From JAADHI01 sp964451325 (GTDB taxonomy: Bacteria > Nitrospirota > Nitrospiria > SBBL01 > JAADHI01), in assembly GCA_964451325.1 (NCBI GenBank), contig CAYVHO010000008.1:32646-96645 (forward strand): a stretch of 64,000 nucleotides of DNA, written 5' to 3'. Shown piece after piece: positions 35,416-44,579 of this stretch. The notes under the pieces are model-generated. The model was not told where the DNA came from. It saw only the letters and a program-made list of their open reading frames with translations, and searched no databases. A program made the position numbers and the translations under genes. Every line of letters starts with the position of its first letter. The stretch's first letter is position 1.

Positions 35416-38400
35416 ATGAAAACAAAGTACTGGATTATTTTTTTTACATGCGGTCTTGCCTTCCTTTTTCATGGCTGTAATTCGGAGCCATTTCCCATTG
35501 GGGGAAATCAGGACGCCGGGTTTCAAGTCCCCCTTGTCCCGACTTATACCTTTAATTTTAAAACGGGTTCTGGTGCCATTACGGGTGAGCAGGGAAATCT
35601 AAGGATTGTTTCCGGTGCGGATATTAAAAACCTGCTTGCTGCCACGCCGGGAATTAGTGAGCAACGTTCAGATCGCGGCGTGATCAGTGGCATTGTTGTG
35701 GATGAATTAGGGCGTTCCCTTTCGAGTGTTTCTATTGGGGCCCTGGATAAGGCCGGACGGATTATCCGAAATGTAGATGGCACTGTGAGAGCCGCAATTA
35801 CCAATGCCGAAGGAGATGTTGTTGCAGAAGTTCTCTACAATAGCATTAACGGTGTGCCTGAATTTGTGAATACCTCCGGCACCTCTGTTTCAGGCAGTTT
35901 TACCGCACTGAATGTGCCTCCGGGAGTGCATTTTATCAAGGCGGTTCAGGGCGGGCGGGGCAATGCCCGTGTCAATATTTTTGCGGGCAGTCTGTCGCTC
36001 ATTGATCTGGCGGTTTTTCCCGTCAGCTTGCCTGCTGTTGATATTACGGGTGTTGTCCGAGGACGAGATGGTTTGACACCTGTGGGTCAAACAGACATTC
36101 GTTTTGCAGGGGTAGGTGGCCAGTTGACGACGGGCAGCGCAAGCGCATTCAGTCTCTCTGGTTTGAGTGCGGAAAGCACCTTTCTGGTTAAAACAGGGGC
36201 TGCAGGGCATGTGGACACTTATCAGGAAATGTTCACCGATTTGGGCACATTGACTTTGACCTCGGTGACCCCCCAGATCACCAAAAATTTCACCACAATT
36301 TCGACACCGGATTTTCAGGCGATGGTGGCAGCGACAGGGGCCTCCGTCATTTCAGGCCGAGGGACATTGTTCGGTAAGGCCGTCGCGCTGAATGGGAAAA
36401 AGCGTGAGGTCACCCTGTCCGTGACAGACAGCGGAGGCAATGCGATTGGGGAGGTTTATTATTTCCCCTCCGGGGGTGATTTGCCTGTTTGCAATGATGC
36501 CAATATTGGAACGTGTTTAACAAAAACATCCGCCGAGGGGCAGTTTCTGATCTTGAATCTCCCTCCGGGCTTGGTGTTTATCAAGGCCTACGCAGAAGTC
36601 GCCTCCGAAGAGGTCCTTGGAGAGACGATTAAATCGACAGGCACATTCGTGACTTCTGTTTTTTCGGACGGAATTAAGTTAAATGACGTTACTTTACGGG
36701 TGACACTTCGAGAAGATCCTAACGCCGCGTCTCCCCCAAAGCCTCCCACCTGGTACAGCATGGCGCTTACGGGAACGGTTCGCACAGATGATCGCATTAC
36801 GCCGGTGGAAGGGGTCGATATTTCAATCTTAGGTCAGGCGGGGGTTCTGACGTCTTCAGATGTGACCACGGGTGACTATACGATTGCTGCGGGGGCGACT
36901 CCGACAGATCTCTCCCCGCTGTTGACCAACAGCTTTTCCCTCTTTCGTCTGGACAAAACGGGTTATACCCCGACGTATCAAAATGTTTCTACCGGAGGGC
37001 AAGACCGTTTTTTAGATTTAAATATTGTGCCAGAGACGGTCATTACACCAGCACTTGGGACAGGGGCTGTCATGGGTCGATTGATCAATAGGCGATTGGG
37101 CGGAAGTGTTAACGAAGTTCAGGTGATCGCCACTGCGGGGATTGATTCGGGAAACCAGCTTGTTACAACAGGGGCTCAGATGGGCACCGTGAGTTATTTT
37201 GATGACAGCGGAGCTGAAAATCCGGCGGCCACAGCCACCTCCAATAACGGGCGGTTTATGATTCGAAATCTTCCGCCCGGTTTGGCGGTCATCAAAATCA
37301 ACTCCTCGGACGACTCGGGCAATCAAGCTGTCATGATTTTTGCGGACGGCGTAAGTCTTGTGGAGATGTCGATTAACCATGTGGCGATCAATGTGCCAGT
37401 AGAAGGTGCAGTGAGCGATCTAAAGAATAATCCCGTCACGGGTGTGACCCTGTCTCTACTTGGAGAAGGCATTGATTTTACCTCGGAATCTCTATCAACC
37501 TCGCCGGGTATTTTAGTCCCTGCGTTTGGTTCTTATATTACAAAACTTGTAAAAACAGGTTATATCGATACTTATAATTATCAGCTTAAAACAGGTTTGG
37601 AAGCCCAGACGGGTGCAAATTTTTTTACGACCACACTTTCTGACCTGACTGGTTTTGCAAATCAGGGGGGCTTAACACTTGATATGGGGCGAGGCATTGT
37701 ATCCGGGCAGGTCTTAGAAAAATTGTTTGTCGCACAGCCAACCCCGATCGCTACGGGTTCGGGGCCGAGAGGGATGATCCACGGTCTTTTTAACGAAGAT
37801 GCATTTTTAGATTTAGCGGTGACCCATACGAGCCCCGACGAAGTTCAGATTTTTTTAGGGAAGCCGGGAGGGGTATTTGGCCCATTGCCTTCTTCGAGCA
37901 TTGCGGTGGGGACAAATCCCACCTCCGTCGATGTGGGTGATTTTAACCAAGACGGATTCACCGATCTTGTTGTGAGCAATCGGGATGCAGATAGTCTTTC
38001 TCTGCTCTTCGGCACGGGAGATGGGCAATTTGTTGCGCCAACAGGGGCAGAAATTACCACAAACCAAGGCATTGGCACTTCCCCTGTTTTTGTCAAAGCG
38101 GTGGATCTGAATTTAGATGGCAAGCTGGACCTTGCCATTGTTAACGAAGGTTCTGATGATCTAAGTGTTTTAATGGGGGACGGATCGAGTGGATTTACGA
38201 CCGCCGACTCTCCTTGTCCGACCCCCTGTGCGATGCGAGAAACGCCACTTTTTACGACTGCGGCAGATTTTGACTCAGATGGCCAATTGGATTTGGCAAC
38301 CGCTGGCACAGGCTCCACCGTTGTTCAACTACTTTTAAGTGGGGAAGGTGTCCCGAATAATTTCGTAATTGCAGGCGCAACACCACGTGCTGTTGAAACG

Positions 38401-39600
38401 GGAGACCTTAATGGGGATGGCCGAGCCGACTTAGTGACTGTGAACGCTGGTGCGGATACTTATTCCAGTTTTTTGGGTGATGGTAACGGTGTTTTTGCAA
38501 AAATCGACTGTCTGCCAGGCCCGATCCCGGCAGAGGATGATACGGATGAAGACTGTGTTCTTGCAAGCGGCAGCGTTCCGAGTGCTTTACTTTTGGCCGA
38601 TTTTGATGAAGACGGTCGTTTAGATTTGGTGATTGCCAACGAAGGTTTGTCTACGGTTTCTTTGTTTCCCGGTATTGGCAATGGTTATTTTAGCCCAGCT
38701 TCACGAAATTTTGACGTGGGGGCAAGTCCCAGTCGCTTGATTTCAGGTGATTTTAATCTGGATGGCCGGGATGACATCATTGCCTTGAATACAGGGTCTG
38801 ACAATTTTACGGTGATCTTGAGTGGCGTGAGTCCCGTCAAGGATGTGGTGATAGAGGTCCGTGATGAAACGGGCAAGACTGCAGGCATTGTGCGTTACAT
38901 GGGTAATAATCTTGATGTGGATCCGGCTTTGACAAAAAGCAGTGACAGCGGCCGATTTATTGTTTTTGATCTGTCTTTTGGTTTAAATGTTATTAAGGGC
39001 GTACGGCAGGCCGAGACAGGGGTGGCTCCTTTGATTGGCAATACGCTTGTGAATATCACTGAATTTGGCACCCTAAGCCATGCCGAGTTAGGGCTTGAAA
39101 TCGGGCTGCCCGGATCTGTCACCGCAGAGGGTGTGACCTGTCGTGTTGTGGGAGAGGTGTGCACAACTGTTGGACGTGCGCAAATTGCGATACTGGGGAC
39201 AGAGACGGAAAGTATTTGTCCGCCTGGGCCAGACTGTGTTTCTCAGGTTGACCGTGCAAGTTACACCTTGACTCTTGATCCGCACAGTACTTACGTTGTG
39301 CAAATCTTAGGTCCTGATGTGGTGCTTCCTGGTGATACGGATGGCGACGGTGTGCCTGATATCATCGACAATTGTCAAAACACACCCAATGCAGAACAGA
39401 TCGACGCAAACAATAATCGTATCGGGGATAAGTGCGAGAATTTCATTGACGATAGAGACGATGACGGCATCGGGGATTTGCAAGACAATTGCCCCGATGT
39501 GCCAAACCCCGGGCAGCAGGACGATGATCAGAACGCAATCGGAAATGTATGCGATCCGAACTTTAGCAAGCCTGGATCTGCAAAAGCCTCAGAACCCTAG
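35416..39600 (+). CDS. large surface lipoprotein with beta-sandwich, FG-GAP and thrombospondin type 3 repeats
   Basis: A 1394-aa putative lipoprotein (signal peptide, Cys21 in FLFHGC). The first ~770 residues alternate two repeat types: carboxypeptidase-regulatory-like units ending in an NLPPGxxxIK turn (three clear copies, a fourth near 1165) and units ending VKTGxxDTYQ-like (three copies). Residues ~779-1135 hold seven FG-GAP/VCBS blades with calcium loops such as GDFNQDGFTDLVV. The C-terminus (~1306-1390) has thrombospondin type 3 repeats (DTDGDGVPDIIDNC; DDDGIGDLQDNCPD). It is probably an exposed, calcium-stabilised adhesin or scaffold. ATG 35416 has GAGGGTAAGG upstream. It follows the TPR-barrel gene by 216 bp. 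Confidence 0.82.
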   Translation: MKTKYWIIFFTCGLAFLFHGCNSEPFPIGGNQDAGFQVPLVPTYTFNFKTGSGAITGEQGNLRIVSGADIKNLLAATPGISEQRSDRGVISGIVVDELGRSLSSVSIGALDKAGRIIRNVDGTVRAAITNAEGDVVAEVLYNSINGVPEFVNTSGTSVSGSFTALNVPPGVHFIKAVQGGRGNARVNIFAGSLSLIDLAVFPVSLPAVDITGVVRGRDGLTPVGQTDIRFAGVGGQLTTGSASAFSLSGLSAESTFLVKTGAAGHVDTYQEMFTDLGTLTLTSVTPQITKNFTTISTPDFQAMVAATGASVISGRGTLFGKAVALNGKKREVTLSVTDSGGNAIGEVYYFPSGGDLPVCNDANIGTCLTKTSAEGQFLILNLPPGLVFIKAYAEVASEEVLGETIKSTGTFVTSVFSDGIKLNDVTLRVTLREDPNAASPPKPPTWYSMALTGTVRTDDRITPVEGVDISILGQAGVLTSSDVTTGDYTIAAGATPTDLSPLLTNSFSLFRLDKTGYTPTYQNVSTGGQDRFLDLNIVPETVITPALGTGAVMGRLINRRLGGSVNEVQVIATAGIDSGNQLVTTGAQMGTVSYFDDSGAENPAATATSNNGRFMIRNLPPGLAVIKINSSDDSGNQAVMIFADGVSLVEMSINHVAINVPVEGAVSDLKNNPVTGVTLSLLGEGIDFTSESLSTSPGILVPAFGSYITKLVKTGYIDTYNYQLKTGLEAQTGANFFTTTLSDLTGFANQGGLTLDMGRGIVSGQVLEKLFVAQPTPIATGSGPRGMIHGLFNEDAFLDLAVTHTSPDEVQIFLGKPGGVFGPLPSSSIAVGTNPTSVDVGDFNQDGFTDLVVSNRDADSLSLLFGTGDGQFVAPTGAEITTNQGIGTSPVFVKAVDLNLDGKLDLAIVNEGSDDLSVLMGDGSSGFTTADSPCPTPCAMRETPLFTTAADFDSDGQLDLATAGTGSTVVQLLLSGEGVPNNFVIAGATPRAVETGDLNGDGRADLVTVNAGADTYSSFLGDGNGVFAKIDCLPGPIPAEDDTDEDCVLASGSVPSALLLADFDEDGRLDLVIANEGLSTVSLFPGIGNGYFSPASRNFDVGASPSRLISGDFNLDGRDDIIALNTGSDNFTVILSGVSPVKDVVIEVRDETGKTAGIVRYMGNNLDVDPALTKSSDSGRFIVFDLSFGLNVIKGVRQAETGVAPLIGNTLVNITEFGTLSHAELGLEIGLPGSVTAEGVTCRVVGEVCTTVGRAQIAILGTETESICPPGPDCVSQVDRASYTLTLDPHSTYVVQILGPDVVLPGDTDGDGVPDIIDNCQNTPNAEQIDANNNRIGDKCENFIDDRDDDGIGDLQDNCPDVPNPGQQDDDQNAIGNVCDPNFSKPGSAKASEP

Positions 39601-39690
39601 CAGGCTGTTGGACTGAGTATGAATCTACTGCGAAAAATTCATTGTGTCCCGTTTCCTCTGGCCCTGTTTTTCACTTGAAATCGGCCTTGC

Positions 39691-39720
39691 TTGACCCTGC
39701 CTAGGCGACGTTGTTACACT
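39691..39720 (+). promoter_or_regulatory. sigma-70 promoter of queE-pepA-nagZ
   Basis: TTGACC (39691-39696) and TACACT (39715-39720) are separated by 18 bp. The expected start at about 39727 coincides with the queE ATG at 39728, and queE has no ribosome site, which suggests a leaderless transcript. Confidence 0.6.
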
Positions 39721-39727
39721 CCGATTT

Positions 39728-40363
39728 ATGAAAATTCATGAAATTTATCAAAGCATTCAGGGCGAATCGACCTATGCGGGACAGCCTTGTATTTTTGTGC
39801 GCACAAGTGGCTGTAACTTAAGATGTCGATGGTGTGATACCGAGGAGGCTTTTGAGGGGGGCACGGAAAAAACACTTGAAACAATTCTGCAAACGGTCAC
39901 GGATTTTGGCTGCCCTTTGCTTGAAATTACGGGTGGAGAGCCGCTCTTGCAACCGGAGACATTAACACTCATTCGGAATCTCTTGGACGAAGGCTATCAG
40001 GTGCTCCTGGAGACGGGGGGTTCGCTTCCCATCGATGTCGTTGATACTCGTGCCGTGATTATTCTTGATATTAAATGTCCGAGCAGTGGCATGAGTGATG
40101 CCATGCACTGGGCGAATTTAAATGATCTCAAAAAAAATGATGAAATAAAGTTTGTGATTGCGGACGAAGCGGACTATCGTTGGGCCAAGATGATTTTGAA
40201 TACCCATCAAAGCCTTATAGGAAAAATAATTCATTTTTCACCCGTTTTTGGAGAGATGAATCCATCACAATTGGCCGATTGGATTTTAAAAGATCGGCTT
40301 CCCGTCCGACTTCAGATGCAGCTCCACAAATATATCTGGAATCCAAGCATGAAAGGAGTGTAA
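39728..40363 (+). CDS. queE: 7-carboxy-7-deazaguanine synthase
   Basis: A radical-SAM enzyme that converts 6-carboxytetrahydropterin to CDG in queuosine/preQ1 synthesis. The N-terminal IYQSIQGESTYAGQPCIFVR, the cluster motif CNLRCRWCDT, EITGGEPLLQ and LDIKCPSSG are diagnostic. The length is 211 aa. The other preQ1 genes are not in the window. No ribosome site is seen and the promoter abuts the start. pepA follows after 9 bp. Confidence 0.94.
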   Translation: MKIHEIYQSIQGESTYAGQPCIFVRTSGCNLRCRWCDTEEAFEGGTEKTLETILQTVTDFGCPLLEITGGEPLLQPETLTLIRNLLDEGYQVLLETGGSLPIDVVDTRAVIILDIKCPSSGMSDAMHWANLNDLKKNDEIKFVIADEADYRWAKMILNTHQSLIGKIIHFSPVFGEMNPSQLADWILKDRLPVRLQMQLHKYIWNPSMKGV

Positions 40364-40372
40364 AAAATCTGT

Positions 40373-41896
40373 ATGGAGATTGATGTTCAAAGTGCTTCCT
40401 TAAGTACAGCGAAGGGTGCTGTGTGTCTCGTGGCTTATTTTGAAGGAGAGGGTGTAAGAGCAAAAGGGCCGATCGCTTTGCTGAATCGTGCTTTGGGTGG
40501 ACAAATCAAAAGGATTACATCCTCTGAGACGTTTTCTGGGAAATTTCTGGAGACCTTGTTAATACAAACGGATGGAAAAATCGGGTTTGATCGTCTGGTG
40601 TTGCTTGGATTAGGAAAACGCGCGGATGTGAGTGAAGATCGCCTGCGCCAGTCGCTGGGAAAGGGAGCCACCCTGGTCGAAAAAATGGGGCTTTCCGATC
40701 TCACCCTGCACTGTGACACAAACGTGCTGGGAAAAGCTGGAACGGACCTTGTGGCTCAGTCGCTCGTGGAAGGGCTCATCTTAAGTCTTTACCGTTTTGA
40801 CCGTCTTAAAACGGATCAAAAAAATTCAAAAAAAATGACAGCCTGCACCTTGTTGGTTGAAGATGAAAAAAACCTCGCGGCCGTGGAGCGCGGGGCTGTG
40901 CGTGGTCAAGTTATTGCGGAAGGGGTTTGTTACACACGGGATCTTTGCACAATGCCTTCAAATATGGCAACCCCGACTTATCTCGCAAACGAAGCGACTC
41001 AAATCGCAGAGATATTTGGCATGTCGATTGAGGTGCTTGAGCGGGATGCGATTGAAAACATGGGCATGGGTGCGTATGCGGCAGTGGCCCAAGGCACGGA
41101 TGAGCCGCCAAGATTTATTGTGCTGCACTATCACGGTGCACCCAAGGGTCGAAAGAAAAAACCCGTTGTGTTGATTGGAAAGGCTGTGACTTTTGATACA
41201 GGGGGTATTTCGCTCAAACCCGGTGCCAACATGGAGCAGATGAAATATGATATGGCGGGTGGGGCGACGGTACTGGGTGTCATGAAGGCCGTCGGTGCGC
41301 TAAAATTGCCGCTTGATATCGTGGCTATTTTACCTGCGACAGATAATATGCCCAGTGGGAAGGCCATCCATCCCGGGGATGTTGTGACAAGTCTTTCGGG
41401 CAAAACAATTGAAATTATCAATACCGATGCCGAAGGACGTCTTTGTCTTGCCGACGCCCTGACCTATGGCATACGCTTTAAACCTGCGGCCATGATCAAT
41501 CTCGCAACCCTCACGGGGGCTTGTGTGGTCGCCCTGGGCCAGCACGCCATGGGCATGATGGGGAATAATGCGGTATTGTTAAAGAAGGTGCAGGCCGCAG
41601 GGGAAGCGGTCTCCGAGCGGACTTGGGAATTACCCCTCTGGGATGCCTATCAGCATCAGATTGAAAGTCCTGTGGCTGATTTGCAGAATGTCGGAGGGCG
41701 TGGGGCAGGGACAATTACGGCAGGTCTCTTTTTAAAGGCCTTTGTTGGAGATGTGCCTTGGGTTCATTTGGATATTGCAGGGACTTCCTGGTATAACGAC
41801 GGAAGACATCCTTATGTTCCCAAGGGTGCGAGTGGTGTGGGGGTGCGTCTTTTGGTGCATTATTTGACAACCTTAGCGGATCGGAAATCACGATGA
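40373..41896 (+). CDS. pepA: leucyl aminopeptidase (M17)
   Basis: A dinuclear-metal aminopeptidase that removes N-terminal residues. The M17 signature NTDAEGRLCLADAL is present with the metal-ligand blocks VLIGKAVTFDTGGISLKPG and MKYDMAGGATVLG. It is 507 aa, full length, with a variable N-terminal macro-like domain (1-170) and a catalytic domain. AAGGAG lies 14 nt before ATG 40373, rather far. Its stop overlaps the nagZ start. Confidence 0.93.
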   Translation: MEIDVQSASLSTAKGAVCLVAYFEGEGVRAKGPIALLNRALGGQIKRITSSETFSGKFLETLLIQTDGKIGFDRLVLLGLGKRADVSEDRLRQSLGKGATLVEKMGLSDLTLHCDTNVLGKAGTDLVAQSLVEGLILSLYRFDRLKTDQKNSKKMTACTLLVEDEKNLAAVERGAVRGQVIAEGVCYTRDLCTMPSNMATPTYLANEATQIAEIFGMSIEVLERDAIENMGMGAYAAVAQGTDEPPRFIVLHYHGAPKGRKKKPVVLIGKAVTFDTGGISLKPGANMEQMKYDMAGGATVLGVMKAVGALKLPLDIVAILPATDNMPSGKAIHPGDVVTSLSGKTIEIINTDAEGRLCLADALTYGIRFKPAAMINLATLTGACVVALGQHAMGMMGNNAVLLKKVQAAGEAVSERTWELPLWDAYQHQIESPVADLQNVGGRGAGTITAGLFLKAFVGDVPWVHLDIAGTSWYNDGRHPYVPKGASGVGVRLLVHYLTTLADRKSR

Positions 41897-42975
41897 AGCG
41901 GATGCATAAGATCGGTCAACTGCTCATGGCCGGATTTGAAGGCACGACTCCCTCAGAAGGGATTAAGAAGCTGATTTCAGAATACCACATTGGCGGGGTG
42001 ATCTTATTTTCACGCAATATTGAAAACCCGGAGCAGCTTGCACAACTTACAAATGAGCTGCAAGCCCTTTCTCCTGACGCCCCGCTCTTTATTGCCATTG
42101 ACCAGGAAGGGGGACGCGTTTCACGTTTGCCAAAGCCTTTCACTCAGTTTCCAACAGCGCGAACGGTGGGGCGTTGTGATGATGTTTCTTTGGCGTATCA
42201 GAATTCAGAAGCCATTTGTCAGGAGTTACTGGCCGTCGGAATCAATATGAATTTCGCGCCTGTACTGGACATCAATACCAATCCAAAAAATCCGATTATC
42301 GGGGACCGTGCGTTTGGAGGAAATCCGACCATTGTCTCAAAACACAGCATGGCGACGATTGCCGCCATGCTGGATCAATATTTGATTCCCTGTGGCAAAC
42401 ACTTTCCAGGCCATGGGGACACGGATTCAGATTCCCACAAAACCTTGCCCGTTGTCGATCTTGCGACCAGTCGTCTTACCGACCGGGAACTCCGGCCTTT
42501 TGTGCATGCGATTGAGAATCGTTTGACCTGCATCATGACCGCACATATCTGTTGTCGCGCTTTTGATAAAGAACTGCCTGCATCATTGTCTGAAAATATT
42601 GTGACGACGCTCTTGAGGAAAACGCTTAAATTTCAGGGCGTTGTTGTTACAGATGACCTTGAAATGAAAGGGATTACCGATCTCTTTCCCGTGGCGGAAG
42701 CAGCAGTGAAGGCCGTCTCTGTGGGTTCGGACTTGCTTTTAGTCTGTCACACCCTTGAAGAACAAGTGGCAAGCTTAGAAGCACTGGATACTGCGGTGGA
42801 CAAGGGTAGGCTGACCGAAGCGCGTTTGGATCAATCCCTGGGCCGTCTTTTATTTCTAAAAGAACATTTTATCTTAAATCGCCCCAAACTCAATAAGGCG
42901 GCTTTGCAGAAGACCATCGGCTCTGATGCACACAAACGTTTGGTGGAATCGATTCGTATTCGGGGTCAAGGCTAA
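41893..42975 (+). CDS. nagZ: beta-N-acetylhexosaminidase
   Basis: A GH3 cytoplasmic enzyme that removes GlcNAc from anhydromuropeptides in peptidoglycan recycling. IDQEGGRVSRL, the KHFPGHGDTDSDSHKTLP loop with the catalytic His/Asp, and the nucleophile Asp in VVTDDLEMKGI are all present. The 360-aa protein has no signal peptide, consistent with NagZ rather than secreted GH3 enzymes. ATG 41893 overlaps the pepA stop by 4 bp. Confidence 0.93.
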   Translation: MKRMHKIGQLLMAGFEGTTPSEGIKKLISEYHIGGVILFSRNIENPEQLAQLTNELQALSPDAPLFIAIDQEGGRVSRLPKPFTQFPTARTVGRCDDVSLAYQNSEAICQELLAVGINMNFAPVLDINTNPKNPIIGDRAFGGNPTIVSKHSMATIAAMLDQYLIPCGKHFPGHGDTDSDSHKTLPVVDLATSRLTDRELRPFVHAIENRLTCIMTAHICCRAFDKELPASLSENIVTTLLRKTLKFQGVVVTDDLEMKGITDLFPVAEAAVKAVSVGSDLLLVCHTLEEQVASLEALDTAVDKGRLTEARLDQSLGRLLFLKEHFILNRPKLNKAALQKTIGSDAHKRLVESIRIRGQG

Positions 42976-43156
42976 GCGAAGCCTTCCGTAGATATAAAAT
43001 ATTTTTTGATCATTTTCTTTCCCCTGTATTTTCCATTTTAAAAAAAATCTAAAGAATTTCCTGCCACAACCGATAAGAAATGGTGTGGGGTGGGGAGCAC
43101 TTATCGTCGTCTCCTCTGAACATTTTGAACCTTTTTGTAGGGGATATCCGGGTGAG

Positions 43157-43555
43157 ATGATGAAGATGAATACCTTTTCAGGCTTGCGTTATGTATTCTT
43201 GCTCTTGATCTGTTTTTCAATGAGTGCTTGTGGGGAAGAGGTTTCGGCTGGAAAGGCAGGACTTTTTATAGACGACTCAACCACCAGGTTCTTAAAGGCA
43301 GAATTTGATGACACCAAAACCTGTGCAAAATTTGAAAGTGGTGCTTTTGAAGATGTTTCGATTGCGATCATGCCACCGACTTTTCCCTGTAAACACTATG
43401 CGGGCGGTTGCAGTGGAGAATATGTCAATCCCAATCACCTCAAGGTCGGCTCGCTGTATGTCTGGCGGCATGAAGTCTTACACTATTTACTGGATTTAAA
43501 TACAGGTGATCCAGATGCAGGACACCGCAGTGATCTCTTTAAGACCTGTATTTAG
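43157..43555 (+). CDS. putative HExxH metallopeptidase lipoprotein
   Basis: A protein of about 132 aa. The signal peptide has a lipobox (SMSACGEE), so it is a lipid-anchored periplasmic or surface protein. Near the C-terminus RHEVLHYLLDL carries a zincin-type HExxH motif. About 14 residues later GHRSDLFKTC offers a third histidine. Conserved-looking cysteines (TCAKF, PCKHYAGGCSG, KTC) suggest disulfides. I do not recognise a named family; zinc-peptidase activity is an inference. The start is ATG 43157, with alternatives at 43160 and 43166; the frame from 43085 would add residues before the signal peptide. Confidence 0.65.
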   Translation: MMKMNTFSGLRYVFLLLICFSMSACGEEVSAGKAGLFIDDSTTRFLKAEFDDTKTCAKFESGAFEDVSIAIMPPTFPCKHYAGGCSGEYVNPNHLKVGSLYVWRHEVLHYLLDLNTGDPDAGHRSDLFKTCI

Positions 43556-43579
43556 GGAGATCGTGGGTCGATGGAGGCA

Positions 43580-43864
43580 TTATTCCATAATGACGGAAAC
43601 CGTGCCGTCTTCTTGATCGACAACGGGCATTGATTTGTTGCAGTGGGGGCATTTGACATAGACCAGATTGTCAAAAAGCCCGATGCTGTAATGATTGACA
43701 AGCAAGTCGAATTCTTTTTTGCAGGCAGGACATGCAGAGAGGTACCGTTTGAGGAAGTGCTTGACCTCCCCTTGAATCCCGTAGATTTGGCTCTGTAAAC
43801 GAAGTACTTCCGCCTCAAGGCAATCGACTCTTTTTTCCAAGGCTTCCAACATGGCGCGCATCAT
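43580..43864 (-). CDS. small coiled-coil zinc-ribbon protein
   Basis: A 94-aa protein. An N-terminal coiled coil (about 5-38, LEKRVDCLEAEVLRLQSQIY) is followed by a two-knuckle zinc ribbon, CPACKKEF and CPHCNKSM about 26 residues apart. It is probably a cytoplasmic protein- or nucleic-acid-binding protein. The function is unknown. It is transcribed convergently with the metallopeptidase-like lipoprotein and alone on its strand. No clear ribosome site precedes ATG 43864. Confidence 0.6.
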   Translation of the reverse strand: MMRAMLEALEKRVDCLEAEVLRLQSQIYGIQGEVKHFLKRYLSACPACKKEFDLLVNHYSIGLFDNLVYVKCPHCNKSMPVVDQEDGTVSVIME

Positions 43865-43990
43865 AATCGAAACAAAGGGACGGTGTCAATTCCCTTGTTT
43901 TTTGTTTCTGAGGCAGCTATCATGACCGTTTTGAACCCGCGCCTTAAAAATATTGTACAGGGTGCCGTATGACGGAAGATTGGCAGATTC

Positions 43991-44428
43991 ATGCACAAGT
44001 CAGTAGAAATTAAATCAGCAGAAAATGAGGCGGTGTCCTCCCACGAAACGCCTCAAACGACCATTATTGATCAGCGTGATCTAGCCGTACTTTGGGCCAT
44101 TGGCATTCTCGTATCACTTTTACTCTCCTTTGCGGGGGCCTCCTGGGAACCTGCGATGTATGAGGCGCGACAGAGTACAAGTCTTGATCAAACCGAAGCC
44201 CGTGTCGAAAACAGTCAAAATCAACTGGTGACTGATGCCCTTAATGACCACGTCATTGAATACGCCGATGATATGGCCAAATTGGTTCAACTCAAACCCT
44301 TCTATGTGATCGCTTTTTTTGATTTGGCGCGCTTAACACTTTTCCCTTCTGGCCCGATGCTCATTATGGGTCTGCTTGTTCTGAAATCTGCTCGGCAATA
44401 CAAGGCCCGTCGGGCCAAAAAAAGCTGA
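43991..44428 (+). CDS. two-helix inner-membrane protein of unknown function
   Basis: A 145-aa protein. Helix 1 is about residues 32-50 (LAVLWAIGILVSLLLSFAGA), followed by a mainly polar 60-residue loop with an amphipathic stretch, helix 2 (about 112-132) and a strongly basic tail (ARQYKARRAKKS). No family is recognised. The ribosome site is weak. It lies 151 bp before the ABC exporter gene and may be co-transcribed with it. Confidence 0.55.
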   Translation: MHKSVEIKSAENEAVSSHETPQTTIIDQRDLAVLWAIGILVSLLLSFAGASWEPAMYEARQSTSLDQTEARVENSQNQLVTDALNDHVIEYADDMAKLVQLKPFYVIAFFDLARLTLFPSGPMLIMGLLVLKSARQYKARRAKKS

Positions 44429-44579
44429 TTTATTTTCCACAAGCCCTTCTTCTTATCTTTTTCCCAAGCCCACTTTGACGTATACTTGCAAGCATGATTG
44501 AGACATTATTCATGTGCTTGATGTGGAGAACGCTCTTCCTTCTGCGACGAGTCCCATTCTCTTATTATGGCGGTGTCGC

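Noticed and set aside
39601..39727. Possible preQ1 riboswitch ahead of queE
   Set aside because: No preQ1-I or preQ1-II core is visible and the promoter appears to abut the start codon, leaving no leader.
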